Origin: Asterias amurensis
Lineage: Eukaryota; Echinodermata; Asteroidea; Forcipulatida; Asteriidae
DNA: 64,000 bases
Assembly: GCF_032118995.1 (NCBI RefSeq)
Contig: NC_092648.1
Location: 3,673,001 to 3,737,000 of the forward strand
Reading direction: 5' to 3'
Shown here piece by piece: positions 36,932 through 50,400 of the stretch. Position 1 is the stretch's first letter. Each line of letters starts with the position of its first letter. The translations under genes and the position numbers were made by a program. The notes beneath the pieces are model-generated. The model was not told where the DNA came from. It was given only the letters and a program-made list of their open reading frames with translations, and ran no database searches.

Positions 36932-38404
36932 ACATTGTGGGGCAGTACAGTGGTTACGTATCACAGTCAACCATACGCCAATTTCCAATTTCATCAAGCT
37001 GATTGCCTGGGAGCTAATTTCTGTATGTACTACATGTATAGCAGAAAAATGTGCAAGAGCAAAAATGTATTGATCAGCGATCGAGACAATTTGACTGCAC
37101 TAGCAAAACAACGGTCACCAGCAGAAAGATAGGTTTGGAAAAGGCCCGATGTATAAAATCTCTTTGTACATGATGAATGTAAACAGAAAGGGTGGTTTAC
37201 TCACCATTTCAAAGTTGTTGACTCGTTATTGCATCTACCTAACCACTCTGCAATTAAGTTCTGGCTTTTATATCTATGTGGATATGTAGGTGATAAACTT
37301 TGTGGATTAGTCTATAATCTCTGGGTGAGATTGGGATCTAACTGTGTTTGAGTGGGACTTGGGATTTCACTTTGACAGAGTGGGATTTTGATCTAAATTT
37401 CAGAGTGGGAATTTGATCTTACTTTCACAGAGTATTACATAGATGTCACCTTGCAGTGTGGGTTTGGGGGTTTACTGTCTTTGAGTGGATTAGGGATATT
37501 ACTGTCACAGAGTGGGATTTGTTTTTCTCTTTTCAAGAGTGGGATAAGGATTATCTGTGGGTGGTATAGGTGACAGAACCTGCAGATAAGTGTAACATTA
37601 TAAACCACATAGAATGTCTCAAATCATGATGTGTAGAGTCTGTACATAGTAAAATAAACATCCAAATAATTTGTCTTCAAATTCAAACAAGTTTTCTGTG
37701 AAATGTTCTTTGTTCGTTGACTCATTTAATTTAGACACACATAATTATTCAAGGTATACAGTGCACACATTTTTACATATATTTTTTTACCAAATCATCA
37801 ACCCATGGAGCTATAAAAAAGGATATAGCTCCATGATCAACCCTAACCCCAAGTGCGTCCAATCAAGTCCAGTGACAAGGTGGAGTGCAAGGGTGCAAGC
37901 AGAGGGGGGCTTGTGACCTCACCCTTCCTCCAGCTCTCCAAAATTATAATTATAAAAATGAACCCTGATTATCAAATAGTACTATATGCCAATCATAATA
38001 AATTGGCAAAAACTCGCACATGATCAAAATTTCTAGCATTGCCCAAGTCTTGAGGTAGCCAGTGTATGCTTAGGAAGGTAGTATTATCCAACACAGGCCA
38101 TCAGTTCTACATTGCATAAATCCTCGCACATAAATAGGTCTCATTATAAACAAATGATTAAAAACAGCTTAGAAATTGTTTCGGTCTCTTCAAATACCTT
38201 GAGTGCCTTTACATGTGCTATATAAGACTCTGGTATTGATACTATTATAAGTTGACGGGTTTTCTCAGGATTTGGATTGGAAGTGGTATCAGTCACCTTG
38301 CGAAAGCTCTTGGTTTTACTACAAATTCAGAAAAAGTAAAACAATGTCACTCATGCTCCGATTCCTGCAGCACAGCAAAACGGAATGTAGTCTCTATGCA
38401 TCGC
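36932..38404. other. Convergent intergenic region and 3' UTRs of MBIP and KIZ
   Basis: This 1473-bp gap separates two stop codons that face each other. The MBIP half is probably 3' UTR up to a polyadenylation signal at 37653. Positions about 37320-37560 contain a loose, degenerate run of GAGTGGGATTT-like units about 30 bp apart. No open frame here has the features of a gene. I could not identify a convincing KIZ polyadenylation signal on the minus strand. Confidence 0.6.
37653..37658 (+). other. MBIP: Candidate MBIP polyadenylation signal
   Basis: An AATAAA hexamer lies 722 bp downstream of the MBIP stop codon in AT-rich sequence, giving a 3' UTR of plausible length. It is the first clear hexamer I noticed on the sense strand after the stop. 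Confidence 0.5.
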
Positions 38405-41400
38405 TCAGTCATAGAAATCAAAATCGTCTTTCAAGTCGTCTGATTTCAGCGTTCCCATGGGCACACTCATCTCTGATTCCTCCATGTCCGACTCTTCACC
38501 CCAGAAGGCTGCTGACCTCTGTAAGGGGTCACTGCGGCCGGTAGACTTCATGCTGAAGGGTAAAATTGAGCAAGAGAGAGAAACCATTAAGATCGCAAAA
38601 ATGTACAATATGTGACACAGATACTGATGCGCAGATTTTTATTTTATTTTATATTTTTTTATTTTATGCAAGTCGCCTGACACACGAGGCCCGAAGGCCA
38701 CTTCAAGGTGTGGGCTACAATTATTTTTTTCCAGAGGCCATTGCCACCTACTCCTAGGGCTGAAACAGGGTTACCCCTTTCACAGTCCATACGAATGTAG
38801 GCTATGGGTATCTTCAATTCGAAGCCTAGCCGGTAGAGCACAAAGCACTACCTCCCCAAATTTTATGTAGCAAGTGTCACGACCGGGATCCGAACCCACA
38901 CCCTGCTGATCAAACACCAGTGCTTGAATCAGGTGCTCTTAACCGCTCGGCCATGACACTGCCACAAAGTAGGGAGACGGCACATCCTGTTCTAGTAAAT
39001 TTTTCTTTGTTCAGCCCAACAAGTTTTCAAAATGATCTATTAAAGCATTGGGATAACCTGCTAAAATTGAGGATTGCCTCTAGCTTCGGGGCAATCTTGT
39101 TGGTCTAGTTGGTTAGACACTGCTCTAGAATTGCAAAGGTCATGGGTTCGAATCCCACCTGAGTAATATGCCTGTGATTTTTTTTCACAGAGCTCGGGGA
39201 AAGTACAGAGTTTACAGTGCTAACAAACATTGGTGTATTTGGGTAAAACCAAAATCAATAAACAATGATCTACAACAAATATTTGGTTAGTTACCGAAAG
39301 AAAAAAATATATACCATGGGTGGTAACCATATTTTGTTGTTGAAAAGGCAGATTGATCCAGTTTTAAATAATGCACTAAATGTGGTCAAACCTTTGTTCC
39401 ATGGCGGAGGGGACATATCCAGATCCTTTAGGGCTGGGAGATGGCGAAGGGGAACTGATCAGATCCGACATCTGCTCAGATCGTTTGGTTTCTCCACCAT
39501 CTTGTTTTGCTTCATTCCCATCCTCATCATCATCATCCCCGTAGCTAAGACCCAAACTATTGCTTCCTCCAAAAGATGATAAGACATTTCTCCTCCTTCT
39601 GTCGAGCAAGTATTTTCAAAAACGTGTTTAATATTTAATATTATCAGGGATAAAGAATATAATTGTTTTCAAGGTAATGGACACTATTGGTAATTACTCA
39701 AAATATTTATTGGCATACTTGGTAGCGAGCAACGGAGAGCTGTTGATAGTTTAAAACATTGTAAGAAAAGCCTCCCTCTGAAAGAATGTACTTTATGAGA
39801 AAGAGGTAATTTCTCACTCAAATATTAAAAGACTTGATGTCTGAAGCCTTTTATTTGGCATCTGAAAGCACACAAATTTGTGCAACAATGGTGTTTTTTC
39901 ATTATTTCATTATTCTCTTGCAACTTCTCTAACCAATTGAGTCAAAATATCACAGATTTGTTACTTTATGCATATGTTGAGATACACCAAGTGAGAAGAC
40001 TGGTCTTTGACAATTACCAACGGTATCCAGTGCCTTTTACAACATTCCCCTCTTGGAATGATCTATTCAAAATATGAGTTAGGGAACACTAAGTTAAATT
40101 CAAAAGCAAATTTGTCTCTGAACGTACTTGTTTCTGGATGAAGGCGGGGTCTCAGGAGAAAGTCTGGTAGCCTTCTCAATCTCATCATCTTCAGATGAAT
40201 CCTCCTCGTCCCCCTCCTCGCTGTCTCCCAGACCATCCAGATCTTTAAGCTTAGCTGACCCCTGAGAGCTCTGCATCATCTGCTGGTAGGCTTTGGTTTC
40301 TGCACGACAAACAAGTTTTTTTTATATTGGAGTTGCCAGAACTGAGGTTATCCTCAGCAAATTGGGGATACAGCCCCCCAATGATACCATGGGCCATTTT
40401 CATAAAGGTATTAAGCAAGTTGTTTTGCTAAGGTGAATAATAAGCGGGGCACCAGTCTCAACAGTTTACACTTTATGGAATTTCGGCTGGTACATGTAAC
40501 CTTTTAGCGCTAAGCAAAGGGGTTACTGTGTTTAGCAAGTTTTTTTGTACCTGGTTTCTGTATCCTGCTTAATTCTGCTGACAAGAAAAATTTGCAGCAA
40601 CATTCTGCTTAAGCAGGTCTATGAAATTGGGCTCTGTTGAGATTCCCAAAGCACGTCTGCTGACTTTGCACAACAAAGATGCAGAGAAATATGTCCAGCT
40701 TTAGCTGAGCATCTAGCTGTTTTTGAAGTGGACTCGATAAGAATATGAAGACATCCCAGAACGTTTTTTCGGATCTAGTAAATAGTTACCTGTTAGTGGA
40801 ACGGCAGGCTCATCAAAGAAACTGTCGTGACTAACTCGGTCAGTTTCAATCTCTGGAGTTTTGTGGTCACCTGTACCTCCGAGATCTAGGCGTGGAACTG
40901 AAAATTCAAGAAAACAGAATTAAAGAAAGCTCAGAGGTAGACTGGTCCCTTGCCGATAAAGACAGGTATTGGTTGTACATCAGAGATACATATAGTATAT
41001 TAATACAAAAGGTAAAGTTGAAAATTTGCTATTATATCAGGGCTGGAATTTCACGGCTGCCACAACGGCCATTGCTGTCGTTGCCCTTGAGAAGGGGGTT
41101 TTCGATGCCTCTTGAAAATAACAAAACATTACGGCCAAGTTTGCCGTGCCCTTTTTGTTTGGCCTTGGTGCCCTTCACAATTTGCACCTATTGAAGGCTG
41201 AAGTGGCCTTGCCCTATAAATGACAAAATCCCAGGCCTATTATATGGCAATATAAATCAGGGTCAGGGTGTCACTGTCCAAAACTACCTCAAGGCTCAAA
41301 GTGTTACATTTTATAACTCACCTATAGGTGGTACCTGGGATTGGTTGGTAGCGCCCTCTTGTGGCATGCTAAGATGAGCAGGCGTGGCCGAGGCAGAGGG

Positions 41401-44400
41401 TAGAGTTGAGTAGGTATCATCGAGCTGGCTGTCTTCTAGCTGCTCCTGCTCTTGCAAGATTGTTATCAACACATCCACTGCCTGAAGTTGGACAAATAAT
41501 TGAGCACAATTTCAGATTGGTCTGCATGTACAGTTTATAAAATTTACTCTTGTAATATGTTTTTACTCTTATTTTTTGTTTATATTGCTTTTAATTTTCC
41601 GTAACATTCTTAAGTATTTACGTAATTTTTATATCGTAATTTTATCATGTGATTTTATGTTTACTTTTAACATGTTAGTTTGTTCGCAGGGCCCAAATGG
41701 AAACCAGTTTTTTACTGATTTGGATCACCCTGGTTAAATAAAGGAAATAAATAAATAAATAAATAAATAAATACGCAAAATTATCACCTTAAGAGAAAAT
41801 TCAACAAAAAAACATAAAACTCTGTTTGGTTAATTATGTTATAAAGGACTAGTAGAGCTGACTGCATATAAATAGTCGCCACCATTGTTCATGTTTTGTG
41901 TGGTCAACCAGGTAGATGAATTAACATAGCTGTGGAAATGGGAGCTTAATCCACTGTGTGAGTCAGGAGAGAGAAGAAGTTGAAAACCATGCACAATTTT
42001 CAGCATGCAAACACACTTCTTCTTCTTCGTCCAAGTAAAGTGCTGACTTCACGGTATGAATATAACGCACTATGAGGTTGGTGCATGCGCTGTCCAAGTA
42101 TGAGCGCGGGCAAACAAAATAAAAACTCATGTGCAAATGAGATGTACAGTGTTGTGCCTTAATTTTTGTTAACAACCAAACTCGCATTCTCCAGAAGACG
42201 ATCAGAGCGTACTGATCGAAACGTCGAGTTAATCCAACGGTTCTTTTCAGAACCACCCCAACTCATTTAGAGATAGTCATTACACGGTGTTACCGCAAAC
42301 TCTTCTATATCTTATTTCCACCATGCAAAGTTTCAAATCCTACTTAAACTCAGCTATTATAAGTGTTTTTTCAAGGTTTTTTTTAGAAACATTTTTTTTT
42401 AATATGACTTCGTTTCCGAGGGAAATATAAAAAAAAGAAAAATGGTTGTAGTATGAACTTTATAATCAGTTAGGGTGCTCTTTGTTTAAATTAATCCCGG
42501 ACAGGTAGTTGGACATGTTATTGCTCGCTGAAAAGCACACTGTTCTCTGATGCACTAAGCACAACCCAAATGACAATGCACTCCGCTAAGCGCTTCATGG
42601 TTTGACCAGCTTATTCAAAGTGTTGCGTTACAAATAGTGTTGCCTCACGAAAAGAGACCAAAAGTCAAGAAAAAGAACCATCTCAAACAAAATCATAGGC
42701 CTATTTCCTGACCTTATCAGCCATGGTGGAGTCATCACTAATGAGGAGCGGAGCCACCATGTTGGCAACATCCTCTGCGTCCATCACGCCTTTCCTTATA
42801 AGGAGCACCAGATGCTGGAGAAGGTTATCCCAGAAACCCAGCGCCGAGGAACGAAGAAATGACCTGAAATTGACAAGGAATTTAGTTTAGATACAAAACT
42901 CTGCGTTGGAAGAAGAAACTACAAAGTAGTTTAATGAGATTTGAGGGTTTGCTCAGTGGAATAGCAATCCAGTAAGGTTTGCAGTGTACGGGCAATGTCA
43001 CATGAGGCAATTTACGGGCAACCAGTTCCAGGCAATCTCCAAGAAGAAAGGGCTTTCACATCTGAATGTTCACCTATTCTCCTTGTGGATCCTAATACAT
43101 TATTAAACAAATTACCTGTGTGCTACCGAAGTGGTCCTGTAGCATGCACTGCAGTTGGTTGCCTCCAAGTTGCCTGCAAAAGTTGCCTCATGTGACAAAG
43201 GCCCTTAAGCTGTACATTATTTCTTTTTATGAGTATAATTTGGATATTACCGTTACATTGATTTGTATCAAACACTGTATACTCAGTACTTTCATGTAGT
43301 TCTGTGAAAGAAAAATCCACTGGCAAATCACTCGGGTTGGAGTCAAGCCATGGGCACAATTTCATAGAGCTGCTAAACACACAAATTTGCTTAGCATGAA
43401 ATTTCTTCCTTGATAAAAACAGGATTACCAACCATTACTTCCATTTGTTGCATATTGCTTGTTACTTGTATTCAACTGTTGTTTGTTTATCCTCAAAGCC
43501 ACGTGGAAATTTGGTTGGTAATTCTGTTTTTAACGAGGCCAAAATTTCATGCTAAGCAAATTTATGTGCTTAGCAGCGCTATGAAATTAGCCCCAGGTGG
43601 GGATCGAACAGGTTATAAAATGTTGTTTATGCCAGCTTAAAAACATTGGCTTGAAGGACTTTGCAATGTTAGCCTAGTAATCAAAATTAGTGTATTTTGC
43701 CTGCCAAGAGAAACCATGGAATGGTTAATACCTGACAGTGACTTCGGTGATGGTCCTGTTGGTGTCTAGTAGTTTATCAGAGAGCAGGCATCCTCCTGGG
43801 AAGGTTAGTACAATCTGCTGCAGTTGCTGCAGCACCACCATACTAATGGCATTGGGGTCTAGATGATCCAGGCTGCCGTTATTGTTCACTGTCCTGCAAA
43901 ACAAAGTCATAAAACAGTGGTTTGAGGTTGAACAAAGAAAAACTGATTACAGAGGGATTTGACCCGAGAACCTCCAGATTATCGTGCCGATGTCTTAAGA
44001 ATATCTATTCCGTGGAGATTCTGACCCCCATATGGGAAATTGAGGCTGAAGGAGGATGATCCAAAAGATGTACATTGTCATAAGAAGTTTGTGTACAGTT
44101 AGCCGTTCGGGGGGGGTGGGGGGGGGGGGACGACAGAATCACCGTGGGGACAGAACGTCCTGCTTTACCAACTGGGATCCCAGCACTATGTTGGCGGTCT
44201 ACCTTTTTTTGTTCAGGTGCCAGTCAGAGGCCATACAACTGTTAACTGCTGTGTAGCGAGGGATCACACCTAAGTTTGTGATACAACCTGGGAAGTGGCC
44301 GCAAGGAGATTGACTTAAGGGGATTCAACTTTTTATTTCAGGAGTCAAATGATTAACCACAAGGAAAACTGGTTGAGTAAATTTTAAGTGATTTTAGATT

Positions 44401-47400
44401 GAACGAAGACAAATATACTAGAGCGAAATTTGAACCAACTGATAAGTTGGCTGTGTCAATATCTTTGCCCGAAAACTGAACTACTGAGGGCAGCTTATGC
44501 ATAAAAATTAACTAAGCACAAATCATTCTGCTTTCAAGAGTAAGGTTACCAGCCACAATACCATGTCACATGTAATTTTTGTGACTAGAATCCTGCTCAT
44601 TTCTGCTTAGCAGACAACTGCTAAGCAATATTTTCTGCTAAAGCTGCTCTACGAAGTTGTGGCAAGGGCCCACTTTTATAAAGCCAGTTAACAAAAACAC
44701 TGCTTTGTAAATTTCTTCGCTAAGCGAAAAATATGAGTGGGGTACCAGTCGCAACAATGTAAACATAAAAGAATGTCTGCTGGTAACAAGTTTCTGCTAA
44801 AAGCAACATGTTTCTGTGCTTAGCAAGTTTTTGTGCTTACAGGGTTAATGAAATTGGGTCTAGGTGCTTACTTGGCAATCTCCGTCTTGATGGCTTGGGT
44901 GCTTTCAGGCTGGTTGTAAATCTTCTCAATATTATCGGACTGATCGATCTCTTGCTCTACGGCCGATACTAGTCGCCAGAATCCTTGCTCCGTCACCATC
45001 AGGGTGGAGGCCTTTGGTTTGGATCTAAAAGTAAGATGTTGACGTCATTTCCTCTGACAAATAGCATATAAAGACTGATGAGGGCTGCAGAGTGATGTAC
45101 ATGTAGCACAATTCAATGAGAATAATAATTTCGCACTTAGAATATGGCACTGTCCCCTTATTCAGATCTTTGCCAACTCACCTAAAGTTTAGAAAATTTA
45201 GATTTTTTCAACACAATCCAATCCTGTATTTAGAGGACAACTAAAGCAAATATATGAGGCATCCCACTCGGGAAAAGCCATTCTTCTGCACTGCTAAATG
45301 TTAGTGACAGGTTATGTGGTTTTATGTAGGGGGTCCTGCCCATGTTGAAACAGCAAAGTAGAGTTACATATATCTGTACATAGCTTCTACTACCACTACT
45401 CTAGAATAACTCTATCCACTGACCTCGCCTCCTGGGACATCTTGTTAGATGCTGGTGTCTTCCCTGCGGCCATTTTGTTGCTCCCGCTCCTCGGCCCCGT
45501 CTCATCCTCATCACTAAGAGGCAAGCTCATATCACTCCCAATTTCATCATCACTATCACTTGCAGAATCTCTCTCGTCTAGTTGAGATTGTACTTTGGAC
45601 TCTTGCATCTGTCTCGGCTTTGCTACTGCAAACAACGAGGATCAAGTTAAGTTATTTTGTGCGTATCATCCTCAGCGGAGACAGAGCTCCATACCACATA
45701 ACAACAAAACTTAACAATTTTTTACAACCACTATAACAAAGAAGATCAGAGCATAGGCCTACTGATCGAAACAGTGAGTTGTCAGTTGCCAAGCAACGGT
45801 TCTTTTCAGAACCAACACCATGAACACTACTCAAAAGAAATGTACACATGGTGCTACCCCAAACCTCACACCTGATTCTAAAATTCAAATCCTACTTAAC
45901 AACAACAATAATAATACAACATATCACAGATATGAAGAAGCTATGTTTGAATTATGAAACACATTTGGCTATTGAAAAGGTTTACAAGTGATGCGGTGCA
46001 GTGTACAGTACAGTCAATTATTGCAGAATCCCTCGGGCAAACCCTTTCTCTTTTTCTTTCTTTTGTTCAAAGCACAAACAGTGATTTAACCATCTGAAAT
46101 TAATTATCATAATTTATGAAAGAAATTTATGAAAGAAATGAAAGTGTAAATTGTTCACACAAACCTGGTTCTTGTTGAGCAGCCTTCTCACTATCGCTTT
46201 TTCCTCTTGCCGCTTTGGACGGCTGATCTCCAGCTCTTTCATCAGCGTCAGCCGCAAAGTTCTGTTTCCTCTCTGATGTCTCATCGCCTCCGACGTGCAA
46301 CTGCCTCTGGAGAGCATTCCTCAGGGCAGCCGTGTCCTCCTCAGCGAGGCTATCTTCCTCATCCTCATCTTCTTCTGAGGAGAAAGGGTCGGTGCGTGCC
46401 GTGGATATCGCCTTCCCGCTGACGGCCGATCCAGCACGCTCGGACGGTTTTAACAACTCTGTTGGTTTCAGCTGGGAACTTCCCCCGCGTGAATGGGTAG
46501 TGGTTGGTGTTTCGTACAGATCGTCGTCGTTCAGCGGGGTGACGACGCTGTCGTTGTCGCCGTCACTGTCGTTGATCTGCGGTAGGACGGTCTTCTTTGC
46601 CTGGTTGAGGTTTGGACTTGATTTCCCGCGTGGAAGTCTCGCAGGCTGGGTTGTCACTGGTGGTTGAGAGCTTGGAGCCAGTGGATTGATGGAGCTGGCT
46701 TGGCTCGGAGGGTAGGTTGATGCAGCATCCATGCTGGTATTCGACACAGCTTTGGTTGGCTGTGTGTGCTGAGGTGCTTTAGGGTGGTTTGACGGTGCCT
46801 GAACGCCAGCTTGAGGGAACGTTTCGAAAGTCGGTCTCCCTCCTCCGGCTCCATCATGCTGAATATCAGTATAGATAGATGAATCTGCTGAAGGCAGTCT
46901 TGTCGATTGGATACGAGCATTGAGCTTTGTATATCCACCATCGCCGTCCTGATATTGCAATTGGCGATTATCCAACACTGGCCCAGATTCTCCATACATC
47001 ACAGAGCCCTGCCCTTGTTGGCTGTAACCCAGTGAACCATTCTGTCTCGTGCTAAACCTACTAGTGCCACTTGGGGTTTCGTAGTAATCTGCAGCTTCTT
47101 GAAGATTTGTCTGGAAACCAGGTCCTGAAGTTGAGCCGTCGTACGAGAGATTTTGTGGTAGGGAGCCAAACTGAAGACTTGCATACAGGGGATCCTGCAG
47201 ACGTGATTGAGGTGGGGTGTTGGCTTGGACCTGGATATTTGGTATGCCTGGGCTTGCTCGTTTGAGGCGATCATACTCACCGCTTGCATCTGTGATCTGA
47301 AAACAACAATAAATGCAGTAAGAGTTACATTTTCTTCATCCCTTGACAAATTACCCCCACAACAAACTTTGCATGTTTACAAAATGTATTACGAAATTAA

Positions 47401-50400
47401 AGGGCCTAGACTATACTTCTTCAATTTAAATTAAAATTTCCTTTATTATCCACGATGGGAAATTCATTTCGGCCTTTTACACAACAAACTTACAAAATTT
47501 ACATGAAATTATTATCTATCATAAAACAGACAAAAACACTACAAGCCACACAAGTCTATAAAAATATACATATTACATGAAAAGCTGAATAATAATAGAT
47601 TGATTTAAAAAAATATTACAGCAAATCTAATGTATATAAAACAAACAAAAAACCCATCGGTCTCTGTATTATTGCACGAAAGAATCAACGTTCCAATTGT
47701 TCATTAACAATCCGGACACCTGAGGGGACAATTGAGTTAGCATATCGTTTTGTATTAATTCTGAGCTGTAAAAGGCGGTTACTTCTAGTACTCCTATTGA
47801 ACACTTTAGGGGGTGAGCATTAGGGCTGAAAATATACACGACTTGTATATTTATATTTTTATGCCAGTGTAAAGTCTAATAAAACTAAAATCAAATGTCG
47901 TGTACCCACCTGCCCAGGTGGCTGCTGCTGCTGCTGCTGCTGATGATTTGAGTATGGGACCTGCTCCATGTGATGTTGAGGAGCAAACTGGCTATGCTGC
48001 TGCAGAACTTGTGTCCCCTGTTGATGCGGTAACTGCCGTTCTCGCTGGCCAAACTGCTGTTGCTGGTTGAGGGGTTGGTGTTGTAGCTGCTGCTGTTGGG
48101 GTAAAAATTGCTGCTGCTGTTGCTGTTGCAGAACAGGTGTCCCATGTTGATGTGATAACTGCTGATGCTGCTGGCCAAACTGCTGTTGCTGGTTGAGGGG
48201 TAGGTGTTGTTGCTGCTGTTGCTGTTGCCCTGTTGACTGCAGCTGATGTAACTGCTGAACTCGCTGTGCAAGCTGCTGCTGCTCTTTCTGTTGCTGCAGC
48301 AGTTGTTGACGCCTCTTGATCTCTACTTGTTCTTGCCATCTTGGATACATTATCTCAATCTGTTTCTCGTACTGATCCTTGATGAGATAGGGGAAGATTC
48401 ATTGTCAGTTAAGGGTTTGAGTGCGGCATCTGCTAAATTTTTGGTTTTGCCCAGACATACAAAAAAAAAACCCTTGTGGTATACTAGAGAACCAATGCAG
48501 AAGTTTACTAAAATGGCCCTGGCCGAGAATCAAACCAGTGCCACAGTGGTGAGAGGCCAGTGCTTTAAGCCCTATAATAATAACAACTCTTATACAGCGC
48601 ATTTCACAATAACCGTATCAATGCGCTTTACATTAGTGCCCTGGTCATAGGGCCAATAACATCCATTTTAATGTTTCTCAGCTCCCTTGGGAGTATACAA
48701 CCTGGGCAACAGTTTATATCGCTCCAAAGGCTTTTTCATTCACAATATCAACCTCTACCCTCGCAGGTACCCATTTATACCCCTTGTTGAAGAGAAGCAA
48801 TTATAGTACAGTATCTTGCTCAAGGACACAAGTGTCATGACCGGGATTCGAACCCACACTCTGGTGACTTAGCACCATAACTTGAATTCGATGCTCTTAA
48901 CCACTCGGCCATGACACTCTACTAGCCACCCAACCACTTATAGAAGGTGAAGAAATATGAGAACATACATGTATGACAAGGAAATTATCGAGATACAAGT
49001 AGAAAGAATCCATGGCTAACTTACCTTGAGTAGTTTTAATCTATCTGTTCTCGCAGACAGTGCAGCCACGTGTGCGTCCACACGCTCATATTCCCGTAAT
49101 AGCTGATCGTTACGAGCCTTACTGCGCCGTTCATCCTCACAGATCTTGGTCCAGTAACTCTGAAGCTTGCTAGCCCGTACTTTGTTCCTGTCATCAAATC
49201 ATAACATAATAAGACATTTTAAACCACTGGGTGAGACTGATAGTAATATTACTGATTACATAATTACAGTTTGAAACTAAGATCCAAATTTAAGAAGTAT
49301 TAAAATGATAGCAATACTTTTTGGTAACCCCTGGAGATATAAATAGATTTTCAAGGAGCTTTTAGGAACATAGTAGTAAATAATGATATTCACAAATTCT
49401 TATATAGCGCATTTTACAATAACCGTCTAACCCTTTCTTATGGGGAGTATACAACCTATTATGGGCAACCATAGCATTCCAAAGGCTTTACAAAGGCATT
49501 TTAACCTCTATCCTCGCAGGTACCCATTTATACATGTACCTCTGGGTGAAGGGAAGCAATTATAGTAAAGCATCTTGCTCAAGGACACATTGCCATGAGC
49601 AGGATTCAAACCCACACTCCGATGACTTAACCACCAAAACTTGAATTTGATGCTCTTAAAGGCAGTGGACACTATTGGTAATTACTCAAAATAACTATTA
49701 GCATAAAACCTTACTTGGCAACGAGTAATGGGGAGCTTTTGATGGTATAAAACATTGTGAGAAACGGCTCCCTCTGAAGATGTAGTTTTTGAGAAAAGAG
49801 GTAATTTTCTACAAATTTGATTTAGAGACCTCAGATTTAGAATTTGAGGTCTCAAAATCGAGCATCTGAAAGCACACAACTTCGTGTGACAAGGGTGTTT
49901 TTTCTTTCATTATTATCTTGCAACTTCGACGACCGATTGAACTCAAATTTTCACAGGTTTGTTATTTTATGCATATGTTGAGATACACCAATAAAAAAAT
50001 AAAATTAAAAAGGAGGCGGCCTGTAAAAAGGAAACAGGCGGGGACGCTAAACATCTTTTTTTACTTGGCCTTACACAGCTCATGCGGAAAGTTTGGTGAG
50101 GTCACTGCCAGAACAGTGACCGTAAAGACACAATTCCACGCTAAGCAGGACCATGAAGTTTGGCTCAGCAATACACCAGCAGTACTCCTTGGGTTTGATC
50201 TAGTTTTAATATTCTTTAGAAGACTACAGTCTCTGTAATATACTCACAGTCGTGTGTCTGACTTAATATAGACATTGAACTCTTGCTCTAGTTTAGTTCT
50301 CTGCTTCTCTCTGAAAAAAAACAAATAATCAAGGAGACATTATAATTTGATGAAGTTTGCTCAATTTGTGGATACATGGAAGTACGTGCCTGTATGTATC

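Noticed and set aside
47395-47880. Possible LINE 3' UTR on the minus strand (TTTCCTTTATTATCCACGAT, then GGAAATTCATTTCGGCC)
   Set aside because: It resembles a retroelement tail, but I see no reverse-transcriptase motif or second copy in the window, so it is not listed as a feature.
47891-48339. Ser-rich and Ala/Thr-rich frames overlapping the KIZ Gln tract
   Set aside because: Out-of-frame readings of CAG/CAA repeats; only the Gln frame joins the flanking exons in phase.
48840-48918. Functional tRNA-Ser or tRNA-Leu gene
   Set aside because: The A and B boxes are tRNA-like, but there is no complete cloverleaf, and the same sequence recurs with a shared body, so it is a SINE head. The same applies to the other tRNA-like matches.
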